A program made the position numbers and the translations under genes. From Whitmania pigra (Eukaryota > Annelida > Clitellata > Hirudinida > Haemopidae), in the NCBI GenBank assembly GCA_021613335.1, contig JAJTWR010000293.1, forward strand, positions 724,501 to 788,500: a stretch of DNA of 64,000 bases, read 5' to 3'. The notes under the pieces were generated by a model, which worked only from the letters and a program-made list of their open reading frames with translations, searched no databases and had not been told where the DNA came from. This document shows, piece after piece, positions 24,489 through 39,914 of this stretch (position 1 is its first letter; each line of letters starts with the position of its first letter).

Positions 24489-25759
24489 TCATACGGGGGT
24501 GCGTACGTGCGGGATCCTCACTTCTTCCCCTGCTGCCCTTTTCTGGACTATGTAGTGCCTGGATCGCCAGGTTAGGGTACGAGACGTGTGAGCTCGAGCC
24601 ATTAGGGCCAAAGAAGTCATCTCCCTGAACAACCACCCGGCCACAAAGTCCATGCGGGAGAAGGGTACCGATCCGCCCTGCAAGAAAGATGGATGAATTG
24701 TAAACGATGCCGAGTAGGTAAATCATTCAGATTCCTAAGTCAGTGTTTATGTATTAATTTATGTTAATCTGTTTGAATTTTAATAAGTGAGCATTGTGAT
24801 CAAGGCACATCAGGCTATTAATATTAAAATAAATAATAGTAATAATAATAATAATTGAATGGGCAAATAATAATAATAATAATTATTTTTACACAATCAG
24901 TGTCTCCCTGTCACTGGCTCTCAATGTCGTCATTGTTAGATGTTGACAAGAAATGAATGTTTGTTCTCAATCTGCTGCATTCAGTCGTTACTCAGAAACA
25001 TGTTCTCCTCATTGAAAGGCATAGGTGCAGCTTTAAATTCAAAACAGAAAAACAAAAGAAATGGGCGCTTCGAAAGGCGTTTATGCGGAACGCCCAGAGA
25101 GCAACAAATCCACAACATCTTGAGAGTTTATTTACGTTGCCAATTGTCTAAAATTGTTTTCATAATATCTTTATTTATTTGTTCAATTGAACAAAATCTT
25201 TTATATTCTCTGAAGGCCATCAGTAATTGTGCTGTCGAGCAGTAGGGGCAGCTTCTCATCATTGTTTAAAAACAAAAAATTTACTTTTAAAGATCAACTT
25301 CTTTGGACAGACCCATAGATTAACAATGGCATCATGTTTTCTCTTTGAATATCTTTGCATGTTTTGTCACTTATTTGTCATCATTCTCACATATTATTTG
25401 GGAAATAAACATCCTTAAACTTGTTGGCTGGTTTTGGTAAAAAAGATGCCATTGTAGCCTTAGGTTGTAATAGTACTTCATTTGTATAGCACCGTGTGCA
25501 TAGCATCAGAGGCGCTTCTTGCAACCATTTATATAGCGCTCCTTCCCATGGGTGCTTGTGGCATTGCAGGCTGGGTTTCGGAGACTACACATTGGACACA
25601 TGCAGGACTTGTGTGGTTGATTAGCATTTATCTGTTTATTGCACTGGTGCTTGAATACCACTGCACTCAGCTAGCTGCCTGAACTTGTGTTTCTTTTAAA
25701 TCAAGCTATTATTTCTATGGTAACCTTTTTGTAATTTTCAGTTAATAAAGATAATAAAG

Positions 25760-25791
<32 letters not shown>

Positions 25792-28700
25792 CATTATCAT
25801 CATCATCATCATTTGAAAAGAAAACAAGGCACATTGCAACAGAAGTGCTGAACAACCTTGATAATGTCATCCATTACCATTAATAAAATTAAATTAATGA
25901 TGATATACTTCAAAAGCTGGTAACTGCATATCATAACAATAGTTAAAGTCGTAATGATAAACTTTAAACTGAATCTTTAATTTTTGTTAATTAAAGCAAA
26001 TTTTAAGAACATTATTTAGCATTTTAACAATCGTTCATTTTCAATAAATTTCAACTAATTATTCCTAGAAAAACAAATAAATATATTAATAAACCAATAA
26101 AAAAATAAAGTAACTGTAAGGACCTGAACGGTGACCAAGAGGATGTAGTCTAGCAGGAACCAGATGAGGGAATGGACAAGAAAGAATGCCAGAGGACTCC
26201 ACGAGAATAGGAACCACACTGACCAACTCGATGTTAAACCTTGGAGCAACCATTCAGAGATGGGCTCTAGGAAGATGGTGAATGGCACCAGAGATGATCT
26301 AAGTTTGATCCACCTGTGACACAATGGAGTTTATTATTATTATTATTATTATTATTATCATTATTGTTGTTGTTAAAAGTTATTTGTTGTCCTTTTATCG
26401 ATTTACGCCATCGAACAGATATGAGCAGAAGGCATGTGGTGGAGCCTCCCACTATTTCTAGCATTATTCGACGTCAATATCATTGCACTCGTTGACATTA
26501 AAAATTATTTAATTTTAATGCTAAATAATTTTAACTAATGACTGCCCATTAGCTGCCCTTAGCTTTTGAAAACCAAGGAACGAAAACAACTCATCCCAGC
26601 TGATCAGACCCACAAACTTGAAAATAACCGAATTACTTTAAAAAAAAAAAATCAACCTCAGATGAAACCCAATACCTGACTTGAAAAAGCTAATTTGTGA
26701 AACATGATACACATCACACTATGACTCACATCAGGTTTATAAATAATCCTGTGATATTATTTAAATTGCTCAAGGAGAGGGAATGCCATTTCCACAGTAA
26801 GTACGTCGTTCGATACAAGAGAAAAACGTCTTTAATTGAACTCATATCAATTATTTAATTTCTCTACCCTCTGGGGTTAGATGCTACATAAATGTTTCAA
26901 AACTTCTGATGCAGAAGCATCGCCCGTGGTGCCGTGCAAAACGAGCCATCCCCACCCCTATCTCGTAATATTCTGCATATCCCACGGGCAGGGGGAAATG
27001 CATCTATCCGAAATGCAATTTTTAAATGAATAAATAATAAGCCAACAATGCCTTATCAATTGATGCATGTTGAATCTAGTGACGTGACTGAATCTTAATT
27101 ACTAGCCAGTCATCGATGGCAGTGCTGGTCCCTTGACAAAAGGCTTTTTGTAGCAATTAATTATAGTTAATTAAGTCAATAATAAAAGAAAGAATAGAAA
27201 AAGGAATAAAAAAGTATAATTAGTTGAAAAATACAAGCAAACTGGTGAAGAATAAAGGACTATTAAAAAGAGAATTAAATTAACATCGCCACAAGACTGA
27301 CTAATGAGCCGAGTGAAAGCCATTATCTGCCATTAAGGACCCGATAACAGGACAATGGAAAGAGATAGCATGCTCATGCAGTCAGTGCTAATGTATTTGG
27401 GATTGGTACCTGATCATCCTGTCTTGGAAGTATCTGATGGAATAAGTGCCAGAGTTTTGCAGGGCAGGTTGTGAGCAGACTCGTACCTTCCATCCACTGG
27501 AAACAAAACAAAACAAAACAAAATGATTTTTTTTTTTTAAATTAAACCAACAGAATAATTTCAGGGAAACTACAAATCAGTCTTCAATTACTTTCGAGAT
27601 GTTAAAAATGTGAATAATTAATTGTCAGTAAGTAATTAATTCTCAATAAATAGCTAATAGCTAAAAAAAGTGGACAATAAAAATATATCAACAATATATC
27701 TGCATGATTGATGGCCTCAATAAGACCAAACGATCAATAAGAATAATGACCACCACCACCAACAACAACAACAACAACAACAGCAGCAGCAGCAATATTA
27801 ATAAAAAGAGCATAATGATAATGATGATAATAACAATAACAATAAAAATTATAATGACAACAACATCAGAAGCATCCAATAGCAACGGACATACCTGTCA
27901 ATAAATATTTGAGAGAGATAGTAATCCTCGGCCAGGTAGAAACCCAAGGACTTGAGACCCCCTGACCTTTCCACGACCTCCTTTCTGAAGAGGCAGGACA
28001 TGCCGGTCACGCAGTTCACTCCGAGCATGTCGGCAATCAGGTAGATCTTGCTGTGTTGTGTCCCAAAGTACACCTGTCATTCGATAAAGAAATCAAGAAG
28101 TCACCATTGCTCCTTACTTTACTTAAATCATCATCACTGATATACTGATAGTAGGATGATGTTGAAAATAATAATAATAATAATAAATAAAATAAGCATG
28201 TTTGGTATAATGAGATGATTATGATGGAAAATGTGAAGCAGACACAAAAACAAAGCTGAGGCATAAATTGCTGGAAAACAAAAACCATAAACAATATTTT
28301 TCTGGCAATCAGACAATCAGACCGTCTAGCATGATCCTGTTACTGGCAACTTAAATCTTTCCCAAAGCACAAAAAAAACATTTTTTTGCAAAACCCTCTG
28401 CAAATCAATTTAAACCCTGTGATTCGGATCCGGGCGTACGGATTAACGGCGGTCAAACGGATCGAGAGCAAACAAAGAGTCTCCGAAATGGGGCGACTTA
28501 CTTTTTCAAGGACGGCCGCAAAGCCCGACCTGTCGGACACGAAGGGCATCTGGTGCACCAGGCCTACGTCCTCCCTCATGTACAGTACCATCTCCAGTAA
28601 GCAGTCTTCTTTCACTGAAAAATAAGTCAAAGGTCAAGGTAATAACTTGCATTTAAAATACGGTTAATATGGATTTTAGTCGAGAATTTAATTGTCTATT

Positions 28701-30265
28701 TGTTTGAAACAATCCTCGGAAGTTGTATTACGCAGAGACCAAGAAGCGCTAAAGATGCCATTTGCAAAAAAAAATGGTGTCGGAACTTCTCGTACTTCAT
28801 TTATGTGAAAGTTGCCTGAAATCCAATGAGGCTTGTATCAAGAGGTTTGCAGACGAAAATGCCAAGGAACCAAAGGATCAGTTGAAGACCTTGACTGAGG
28901 GTGTCATAGAACTAAAAATAGTTATCAACACAACTGACAGCTTCAGAAAAACCTAAAGGAGCTGAATAAAGTTTCAGTGAGAAAACTGGATGAAAATTAG
29001 CAAGAAACCAAATTATGGTCCTTACCATACTTGTTTGAAAGCAAAGCTGAAACTCTGGTCGCAGATGTTGAAAATGTCCAAGTTTAAGTGACTGACACAA
29101 ATAGCAAGATAGCGATCAATAATGAGAGACAACAAAGACAACACAACATCATCACTTACAACTTAACAGAAGATGCTGACAAGTTAAAAGATAAAGATAC
29201 TGTGTCAAAACGTCTGAAAGAAATCACTGGAAATGATCAGGATTGGCAAAAAAGTTAAGTCTTCAAGAACAAGACCAATGATTCTGGACAACTACAAGAA
29301 ATTAAAAGGATGAACAATTTAAATTTAGTTAAGTAATCCTTGGTCAGGATATTTGAAAGGAAGACAGAGAAGAATACAAGTTGTTGTTTGAAGGAAAAAT
29401 AAAATAAGTCAATCAAAAAGGAGGTATCAGCGAGTGGTTGGCCAACCTGGGGCTTTCCATGCTGCTGCCTGCAGAAAAAGATCTGAATTAAATTGAATTT
29501 CTTTTTTTTTTTGAATTTCTCGAGGATCTCAGTTTTAATTTGAATGAATTGAGCACCTACATTCGTGCAGTTTAAGTTATTTAATTAAGTCCTCTTTTAG
29601 AATAGTCCCGTGGAGATCCCGAGCCACGGTGGGCCTTTCGGATGTAGTTATTTTTTGTACTTATTGTTTCGGACTGTTTTTGGTCGGGGAAAATAAACTT
29701 CGTGAGAAGTCTTAAAAATAATAATTATGACAGCAATATTAATCACGACAATCAACAATACTTATTACTGGTCAATGATATTAAATAAATAGCATCAATG
29801 ATAACAAACCGTTTTGAAGCCAACCGTTTCTTTAAATGTTTAACAATTATTTCCATAGCAGGAAAAAAATTAGACATTTCAAGAAGAAACTCCTAATAAC
29901 CCTTTAGTCATCACAATGTAATCACTGTCATTATAATATCATCATTATAACATCATCATCATCATTATCATAAAAAGGAGCAGAAGATAGTGGTTATAAA
30001 TGATCAAAACATCCAACAGCTAGTCTTTGGCAGTACTATCACGGACACGGGCCACAAAAGTAGATGGAGACTCAAACGCTGAGGTTTCCAGCCTCCTATC
30101 AGACAATAACAGTGTCAAAATTACGATTTGAAGCCCAGCCTACCTGGCTGGTACAAATAAGGTTTAGAGCTTTTCAAGAGCTCTCTGATAGGAGCAAAGA
30201 GAGGGTGGCACAAACTAATATTTTATCTATTCAACGACGATGGTCACATGAAACCCACCTATAGC

Positions 30266-30301
<36 letters not shown>

Positions 30302-31244
30302 AATCATAGCAAGACTGTGGAGTATGTAGGCAAGGTGTAGGATGTCCACAAGGAGATGACAAGCATTGACCGGAAGCCAGCTGTTAAATGATGTCAAGGA
30401 CATTGTTTCATCATGCGAAAGAGAAGTAATAAAAAAGAAACCTCATAGAGCAGAAAGGATCCAAGAGGATCAAACAACAGAGTCTTACGCAGGCTAATGT
30501 TTTAAATAATTTGATATAATTTCTAGGACATTTTGTTATGATTCGTCTTTGCCCGTCGACCCGACCTGCAAACGACCAATGGGAACACCAACTTTTTAGG
30601 CCACTGTCGGAGATGAGGACGAGGTCGTACTTGGTGGCACCGTACCCTTGCATCATGTTGTTGATCTTCGGGTTTACTCCTACCTTCTTCATGCCTGCAA
30701 TGTAAAATGTTCGTATTTGTTGTAATAAGTTTGTATATTGATGTTTGACAATGGTAATAAAAACAATATTTATAAATGATGGGAATATAATAAATTATAT
30801 TGAATGAAGTTTAAAAGAGGAAGTATATAATGCAAGCTTCCTTGTGTATGTGAATTTCTTCAAGAATATTGAAGCATTTCAACAACACCCTACAAATAAA
30901 GTCATGCATGACTGCACAACAGACTCCTTGTTGAAAGAAGGGTTTGAATGAATCAGCAAGTACAACTACCGAGCCATCAAGATCAATACGTTGGTAAGAC
31001 AATCTCTCAGTATATAAGTCCAAAGGACAAAAATAATGCTGTATCACAACTGGCGAATAATCATTAATATTTATATCGTATTTATTAATGAAGCTTATTA
31101 AAAGAAAAAAATGTTAAGTTTTTTCAATTATGAGGAGTCATAAAGCGGGTATATGGATCTCTTGCACCATAACATGTTAACTTAGTAAAGTAAACCAATT
31201 GATATCATCACCGCCATTGTCATCCTCCCCATCAATGTCACCAC

Positions 31245-31296
<52 letters not shown>

Positions 31297-31297
31297 G

Positions 31298-31328
<31 letters not shown>

Positions 31329-33030
31329 CGTCATAATAATAATAATCATCACCATCATCATCATGACTTTGGAACACGACTACATCATCCGGATGACTGA
31401 ACGTAACATAAAGCAGAACGACGTGTCATTCCGCTATCCATCGTCGTTGCTATGGTGATAATCAAGATGCGATCAGTAGGAGGAGGATGGTGACGATGGT
31501 GGTGGTGATGACGATGCTGAGGATATTGTTTGAAGTCTACTTGTCCCTGAAATCCGTGTACTGCGGGACACTCGAATTTGTAAATAGACAGTAAGTAACT
31601 CAAAGTAATTCAATGGAGAATATTAATGTCACATTCATAATTCAAAGTAATTCGATGGAGAATATTAATGTCACATTCATTAAAAGCAATGCGACTGAAG
31701 TTTAATCAGGATATCACCACCAACATCATCATCACAATCACCATCAAATCTTAATCATCCCTTAACAATTCTTCACAATCAGTTGCATGACGTATGGTTC
31801 CTCATTTCTGAATATTAGTCGTAATATTAATGATTAATTTCGTAACTGATTTAAAGTCTTATTTTTAATAATATTTCTCTAGCAAATAAAACGATCATTA
31901 TTTTTCAGTTTAGAGTACTTTTATTCAGTAAAAATGCATAATATATAAAAACATTTAATTCTAAACGAACAACAATAAAATAACTCTAAAATAACTGAGT
32001 CATTCTTATTCTTCATCATTGCAAATGCTCAACAAATCCAGATAAGTGAAACCATTTCGCTCAAGTAAATTGGAGTTTAACCATCACCAGCATCATCATC
32101 TTCGTCGTCGTCATCATCGTCATCGTCGTCATCATCATCATCATCTATGGAACAGGTACAAAATCACCACCTTTAGAGACTCATTTAAACCTGGTTCCAT
32201 TAGTGGCTGAATGTTTAGTTGGAGACAGCAAATGACTGATGGGTGGGTGGATAAATGAATGGATGGATAAATGAAAATTAGAAAAAAACAAAAAGAACCC
32301 CAGATACACGGAAGATCTGGAAGATCTGGAAGATCGTGTAGATGGACGGCAAAAGATTAGAAGGAAGAAAGGCAATATCCGTGGTTGACGTTTAAATCAG
32401 ATTTCTGATCCATACAAGGTTCTGACCCAGAAGATTGCATCTTCGAGATGAACTCCCATGTGGTCAGATTCAGTGGACCATCATTTCTTACAAGGAAGAA
32501 TAGGCACAAATCCGACTAAATTCTACTCACCAGTTAACCCAACAACATTTAAACTTGTCGACCATCCACTAACTAGACCACGTGGCCCTTAGATCGAAAT
32601 TCGAACCCGGTCTGTAGACATGAAATGCTTCGAGGGTTAACAGTCAATCCAACGTCAAGTCGTTAGCTAATCCAACTATGGTATACTATGCTGTCCTTGA
32701 AACCACTTTGGCATCCACAACAACAAAAATATTTCACTTTTCCTAACATGGCGACTAATAATTATCAGTTAATAATAATAATAATTAGAAGATCTAATTT
32801 AGAGCCTGAGTTCGCAGAATGGCTGATTCGTAGAATTCACGAAATAATTCTCAGGACATTTCTAGACGAAGATGTACTTTACGATCAAAGAAATGTAGAA
32901 TGTTGAGCTTTCAGATCATCAATCAAGATTCCTTCTAGGATAAAGAAAGATGAGTCAACCTTATTCGCTTGTTCATTCACTGCCAAGTGAGTTTAGCCTC
33001 ACCGCATCTCCATCCACCCACGCACGCACG

Positions 33031-33072
<42 letters not shown>

Positions 33073-33605
33073 ACACACACACACACGAGTGTCCATTTCA
33101 CGGCTGACCGTCGCCCGACTCGTTCCATCTCCTTCAAAGTCACCCACTGGGCAGATCAGCATCCGTGCCTGAGTGATTTTCCACCGCTGACTGCCCCCCT
33201 TCACCACCACCCGCTGACCAAACAACCGGGAAAACTCCCTCCGAACGACGAAGACAACAATATTATCGGATCGAGAGCAGAATGAATGATATCGGTGATG
33301 TTACGAAAACAATAACAACGCTTGTCGAAGCAACAATGTTTTTCTTGTACTCATTATTAAATCAATAGACACCAATAAGCAATAATATTACAACCGGCAT
33401 CACCATCATCACCAACCATTATCATCATCGTCGTCATCACCGTCATTATCACCACCACCTTCATCATCATCACCGTCAATCTATCTATCAGGCTGTTTAT
33501 TTCACCGGCTTAAGTGTGATTCCATTAGCTTGTGAATTGGGTGGCTAACAACGACGACGACGACGACAACAACAACAACAACAACACAACAACAACAACA
33601 ACAAC

Positions 33606-33636
<31 letters not shown>

Positions 33637-34380
33637 TAATAATAATAAATACTTTATTCACCGCTTTCATCTACAAGATCCGTGTTATTTTCTCGGCATA
33701 GTGATACGATGAATAATAATTGAATTGTGAATGCATTCATTTTTTTCACATTTGCCATTCATCAATCAGCTACATTTGAATACGGTATTGTTGTAACTCG
33801 AAAAATAAGTTAACAAAAAACAGGCTCTCAAACAATAGGAAGGTGGACTTATTACTGTTTTTCAGACCCGTGTTAATATCCGAGAAATAGTTGAGAGGTT
33901 ATTGACGAACTAGAAGAAATCTAAAGCCTTATTTCAATCAGTTCATATTTCAACCAACTGAGCAGTCAATCAGTCTACAGTTCAGCCCTTTCTCAACCAA
34001 CCAAATTATTTCAAGTAGGCGCTATACAAATGGAATCTATTGCGGAAATGTTTGCTTTCCCGACCTTCGGGAAAGGCGTGTTCAAACAATGATGATGATG
34101 ATTACGAAGATGATTATTATGATTGTGATGATGATGATGATGATGATTAATGAGATGGACATGGTGAAGTAAATGCACACGGCGACTTAAGCAACATATG
34201 TCGATTGAATCAATCGCACCGATTCAACCAACAATTTGCCGACAATGTAATCTTGTTCAATCGACAGTGAAGACAAGTTAGAATTTAACATCCATCGAGC
34301 GTCGCTCAATCTTTTTCATGGTGACGACGACGACGACGTCTGTGGTGTTGATAATGATGAGAATGTAATGATGATGATGG

Positions 34381-34414
<34 letters not shown>

Positions 34415-34833
34415 AGTAATTCACGAACGAGGGACTTGAGAAACAACCACCTGCTCGGACTGCGTTAATTGATTCGGCGATGATGATGACGTAATGAAGA
34501 TGATAATGATTGTGACGCTACTGATGATGATAACGATTGTAATGTTACGGTGATTGTTTTCACAACCATTTCTTTATCATAATTGTCAATAAAGAATAGT
34601 CGTTGTCACGTGACTGATGCGGTGAAAGCTGCCAACCGATGATGATGATCATAACTAACAGTCCACAATTAGACCATAAAAACCCATAATAAAGACTGAC
34701 GCCCAAAACAATTAATTTTAATTTCCAGTGTTTTTTCAAGGGAAATTAAATAACAAAGTTGTACAATCCTACTCGAACAAACGGTTTATGCTGATGAAGA
34801 TGACGACAACAGCAACAACAACAATACATAATA

Positions 34834-34881
<48 letters not shown>

Positions 34882-35752
34882 CCGATCACGTGATAAACAC
34901 TCCTACATCCCGATGCAGGTGTTTGTCTAAAAAATAAAATGAAAACACTTCTAGGTAATTATCGATCATAATTATTATTATTATTATTATTATTATTTAG
35001 GTAGGAATTATTTTTATATCTTCTTCCATGATTTATCTTTCTTTAACATTGTTCGCTCCCATCATCATCATCATCATCATCACCATCATCATCACCATCA
35101 CATCGATAGGGTAGGAACAGGCGCTGGACGGCGAGAATATGTTGACATCAATTGACGGTGCAGACAAACAACAACCGCCACTACAGGTAGGTAGATATTC
35201 ATTCATGATGATGATAACGAGAAAGACTACAGTAGTAATTATGATAACGATGCTGCAATAATACTAATTAATTATTTAACAAAGATAATAAAGTCAAATG
35301 TATCATCTGTATACGATATGAGGTAACAATGGATTGGACAGCAACGACAGCATTTCCACATTAGATTTTCCAAGGAATGATTGGACGAAGGAGGATGGAG
35401 TGGAGGTGATGCCCCTTAAGGGGAATGGAGGAGGGTCAAGTGAATTCTAAGTAAGCAGGACGATTTAAAAAAGAAAGCAAGATAAATAGAAGTAATATCA
35501 GATAAATAAAAGTAATATCTGATAAACTCACTCAAGCAGGAGTTATTAATTGGTTTAATAATGGGTCTCGATGAGTGAGTGAATGAGTGAGTGAGTGAGT
35601 GAGTGAGTGAGTGAGTGAGTGAGTGAGTGAGTGAGTGAGTGAGTGAGTGAGTGAGAGTGAGTGAGTGAGTGAGAGTGACTGACTGAATGAATGAGAGTAA
35701 CTGAGAAACGTTAAATCCAAAAAGTGAGTGTTACATATTGTCACAGATTACA

Positions 35753-35829
<77 letters not shown>

Positions 35830-37060
35830 GCAGCAATCATTCATAAATGTATATCTATAATGTATAAATAATAATACAGTAAAAACTGCCAACAAGGGCA
35901 CCTCGATGGAGGTGAAAAACTGCGTCTGGGTACGTTTTTATCATGAACAGATATTTTTGCGATACAATTTGACGCTTAATGACAGTGCGTAATTAAGAAC
36001 CTGTCAAACTCTAATAAAAGCATGCCTGAAATGGTTCTGAAACTTTCCTACAGGCACATTTGTCTTTTCAATTTTTTTTTTAAAATAAAATTTGTAAAAA
36101 AAATGGTTGATAAAGCATCTTTGGTTTTATGCTTAACAAACTTCCTGTTTAGGAAAGAAGAGGTTACAAAGATATGGGAAAACAGAGGAAGAAGTCAAAG
36201 CAAACGATTAAAAATGAGGCAATGTCAGTATAACGAAGTCAATGGCAAATATTTGAGTGGTTCTGCATAGCTGGCTCCAAGAATCTACCAGTAACAGGTC
36301 CATTGCTGAAAGCCAGTTATAATGTCTGCCAATTCTTCCTGAAATTGCATGTGACAATGATACAATGATATAATGATGCAATGATACAATGATACACTGA
36401 TACAATGATGCACTGATACAACGATACGTTGATGCAATGATACAACGATGCAATGATGCAACGATACAATGATGCAATGATGCACTGATACAACGATGCT
36501 TCCGTCAATAAAGCAGAACCTGAAAAAAGCAATATGGAGTCCGACCTCACATCAGCAAGATTTGGAATGCAAAGTTAAGGTACACAGAAAGAATCAAACT
36601 ATTATCAAAAGATATTGTTTTAAGAAATTGGAATAGCTGAGTATTTTCTTTAAATCTTGTTTACAAATGTGATAAATTGTCTTCTATTTGTCAATTTGTA
36701 TGGGTTTACTATTTCCTATGGTTTAACATAGACACCTTGATTTAGGGCAAAACACTCATAGGGTCATTTTTACTGCAATATTAAACTGTCCTTATAGGCA
36801 GTTTTTACTGTATAAATAAATAATAATAAGAATAATAATGTATCACCTAAAATCTAAAAATAGTTTACTAATACAGAGAAGTGGGTAAGAAATTCCAGAT
36901 CAGACGTCATAATAGACAAGCAGTTCTGAGTAATAATCTATCGTGACTTATGAGTCTCTTCAACTGAAGGTCTTCAAAGGAATTCTCATAGGTATGACGT
37001 GCTGAAATCTTAGTAATGATGATGATGATAATAATTACAATAATAATAATAATAATAATA

Positions 37061-37098
<38 letters not shown>

Positions 37099-38684
37099 CA
37101 ACAATAATAACAATAACGATAATTAAAATTTAAAGTGGCTGATGCAGGACACAACACCAAACACTCGAGCAGCAAACAGCGTACCAGCTCATGGATGGTG
37201 TTGATGAAAAGGTGGAAGACATAAAAAGTTGTTGCATGGAAATAACAAGAGCAACAATGCAACCCGCTTCCACCACTCCAGGCTACTTTATTACATCGTT
37301 ACTTTGTTACTTCGAGAATGAGTAACAAGTAGGAGTTTGAGAACTTCAAAGGGGAATCGAGAAGATGTTCCTTTGTGGAAGGGCTGACAAAATAAAACAA
37401 TAAACATCTGCGCAAACTAAGGCAACTGAACTCACGCCGTAGGGATACAAAGAAGCAAATAATAATTATAACTACCTAATTTAATAATTATAACTACACT
37501 CAAGGCCTCCAACAGAAATTTCGTGCAGAGCATCCACGTCTGTATGTTGTTGCAATTTGGTAGTGGAAAAAAAGGAAAAAAGACTTGTGTTTTTCATTCC
37601 TCCCCATGTTTAGTTTGGTCATGTTGGTTTTTATGTTTATGTTTTTTTTAAGAAAAAGCCCCTTGTCGGAACTTCCTGGGTTTCGTGTGGAATGCCTTTG
37701 GAAGAGCTCTCGAATAATTGGCATACAAGGGAGTGGTGATCTTAGCATCGTAGACATCTACCATATAAAATCCCATATTTCCTCCTACGTAAGACGTATC
37801 TTGGTTGACATGCAAGCGAACAATCCACAACCGTGTACATCTACAACCTTCACTAGATGCACGCGGTTGTGTTGTTGTTGAAAAAGTCTTATCTACAGTG
37901 AATTTACAGTGAATGTCGGAATATTGGGAGCTAAAAAAAGCGGTACATGAGCTTTTTCGAACGTTTTTTTCACAGTTGATTAAAACTTTGTACAAGCAAA
38001 AATTGCTCTTCAGCACTGCAGAATGATTGAATGAGAAGTGGAGGATGAATTGAGAATGAATATGTAATTAACTCCACATAATTAGGTCTTAATTAATATG
38101 CAAATGAACGGTAAACAAGGATACATTATTTGCTTCGACAAACAATGTGTGACAGTTTCTGTTGCGAGCTTGAATGAGAAAATCTTTACTAGATTCTCAT
38201 CTTCTTTGCTGGAATGGATTGGACGAACGAAAGTATGGATGAATGAATGGTATGCATGGATGAATGAATGATATGGATGGATACATGAACGAAAGATCGG
38301 ATTATACAGGTGAATAGTACTATTTGACTGAATGAAGTGAATCAGGGTGAATTATTGAGCGAATGAACAGACGGACTGGCGATTGCTTGAGAAGCAGGTG
38401 TGATTGCAGTCGAGAGGTGTCGAGATGATGACTCAGATGACTTGCAGATATTTCTCCGTGTTATTACGAAAAACTTACTTTTTTAATCTTCAACATTTCT
38501 TCAACAGATGATGAGGGTGCACCAAGAATGGAAATCAACTTGGAAATTTTAATCATAATTAAAACCTGCCTCGTTCCAAAGCAATGCGGCAACAGCTGCA
38601 ACGACAACATTTATGCGAGAGAGCTACGGTGAAAGCGACCTTACAAAAAACAACAGTATCTTGGTTAACAATAACAATAACAAC

Positions 38685-38752
<68 letters not shown>

Positions 38753-39873
38753 AGCGGGATATAATGTAAAAGTCCGTATAACAAAAAAAAAGAAACAAGA
38801 TGAGAAAGATTTATTCACAAAAACTCTCGTGTGCTGAAGACACGTACATACATAAATACATAAATACATAAATATATAAATGCGTAAATACATAATTAAA
38901 TAAATAAATACATAAATGCACACGTAAAGAAACACAAAACATACACATACACTACATGGACGATAATGAATGGTAGTCATAGCTGTACTCATTACTCTCG
39001 TCGTGACAAACAATGGAAGATCAGGAAATGAAAAAAAAACGACTAAAAAAAAGTGTTATAAAATGGAATGATTGAAGGCTTACATGAAAAATGAGTCCCA
39101 TTGAGACTGGAGAAATCATCATCACCACCACCACCATCATCATCATCATCATGGTCAAGAAACTCACAATCAGCCGTCCAAGTTGAGATTTTGAGTAATT
39201 TAAACAAATGCAGCCATAAAAATTACCATAGGAGGAGACAGCAACGATGATGATAAAGATAATGACGACTGATATTTAAAATTAGATTTATTTTGTGAAG
39301 ATAACGAAAGAAAAACCCTAAATTAAGCTACCGCATGAATAACTGAATTAATTAATTAATTGGTAATTTAAACCAAAGGCCTAATTAATTGACCGATTAG
39401 CGGCTTAATTGGTTGATTACTCGGTGTTTTAATTAATTAGTGACATATTTAACTGATCGATTATTGACTTAATCAACGAGTTAACAATTATTAACTTTAT
39501 CGACTGATTAAGTAATCGTAAATAAGTAAGTAGTGATTTAATTAATTAAGATTTCTGAAAGGTTCTCCGACAGAAAAGTCTCTTATGGGAAAATGGGCAT
39601 CCGCCACGCGTTATTGAAAGCATCGAGTGTTTGATCGTTCTACGAATGACTGATCGAAGAAATGAGGAATGAAAAAATATTAAAATGTTCCAGTTCCTTG
39701 AATACTAAAGGAATGCTGAAATCGGTTCCATTAGGATCTACAACATCATCATCATCATCGTCGTCGTCGTCGTCTTAACCACAACATCATCATCGACATA
39801 CCACTCAAAGATGACATCAGACAGCATTACCTTAACTATAACAATTAATATCACCATTAAAGCTTAAACCTAT

Positions 39874-39914
<41 letters not shown>

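Noticed and set aside
31177..31377. Poly-Asp frame
   Set aside because: Translation of the ATC/GAT microsatellite, not a protein.
36208..36550. Overlapping repetitive His/Ile/Ser frames on the minus strand
   Set aside because: Produced by the 8-bp minisatellite, which is open in three frames because of its periodicity.
37500..38016. Overlapping minus-strand frames of 85 and 122 codons in UGCG intron 3
   Set aside because: Faintly protein-like, but I could not match them to any family and the plus strand is equally open. Possibly a very old transposon relic, not supportable.
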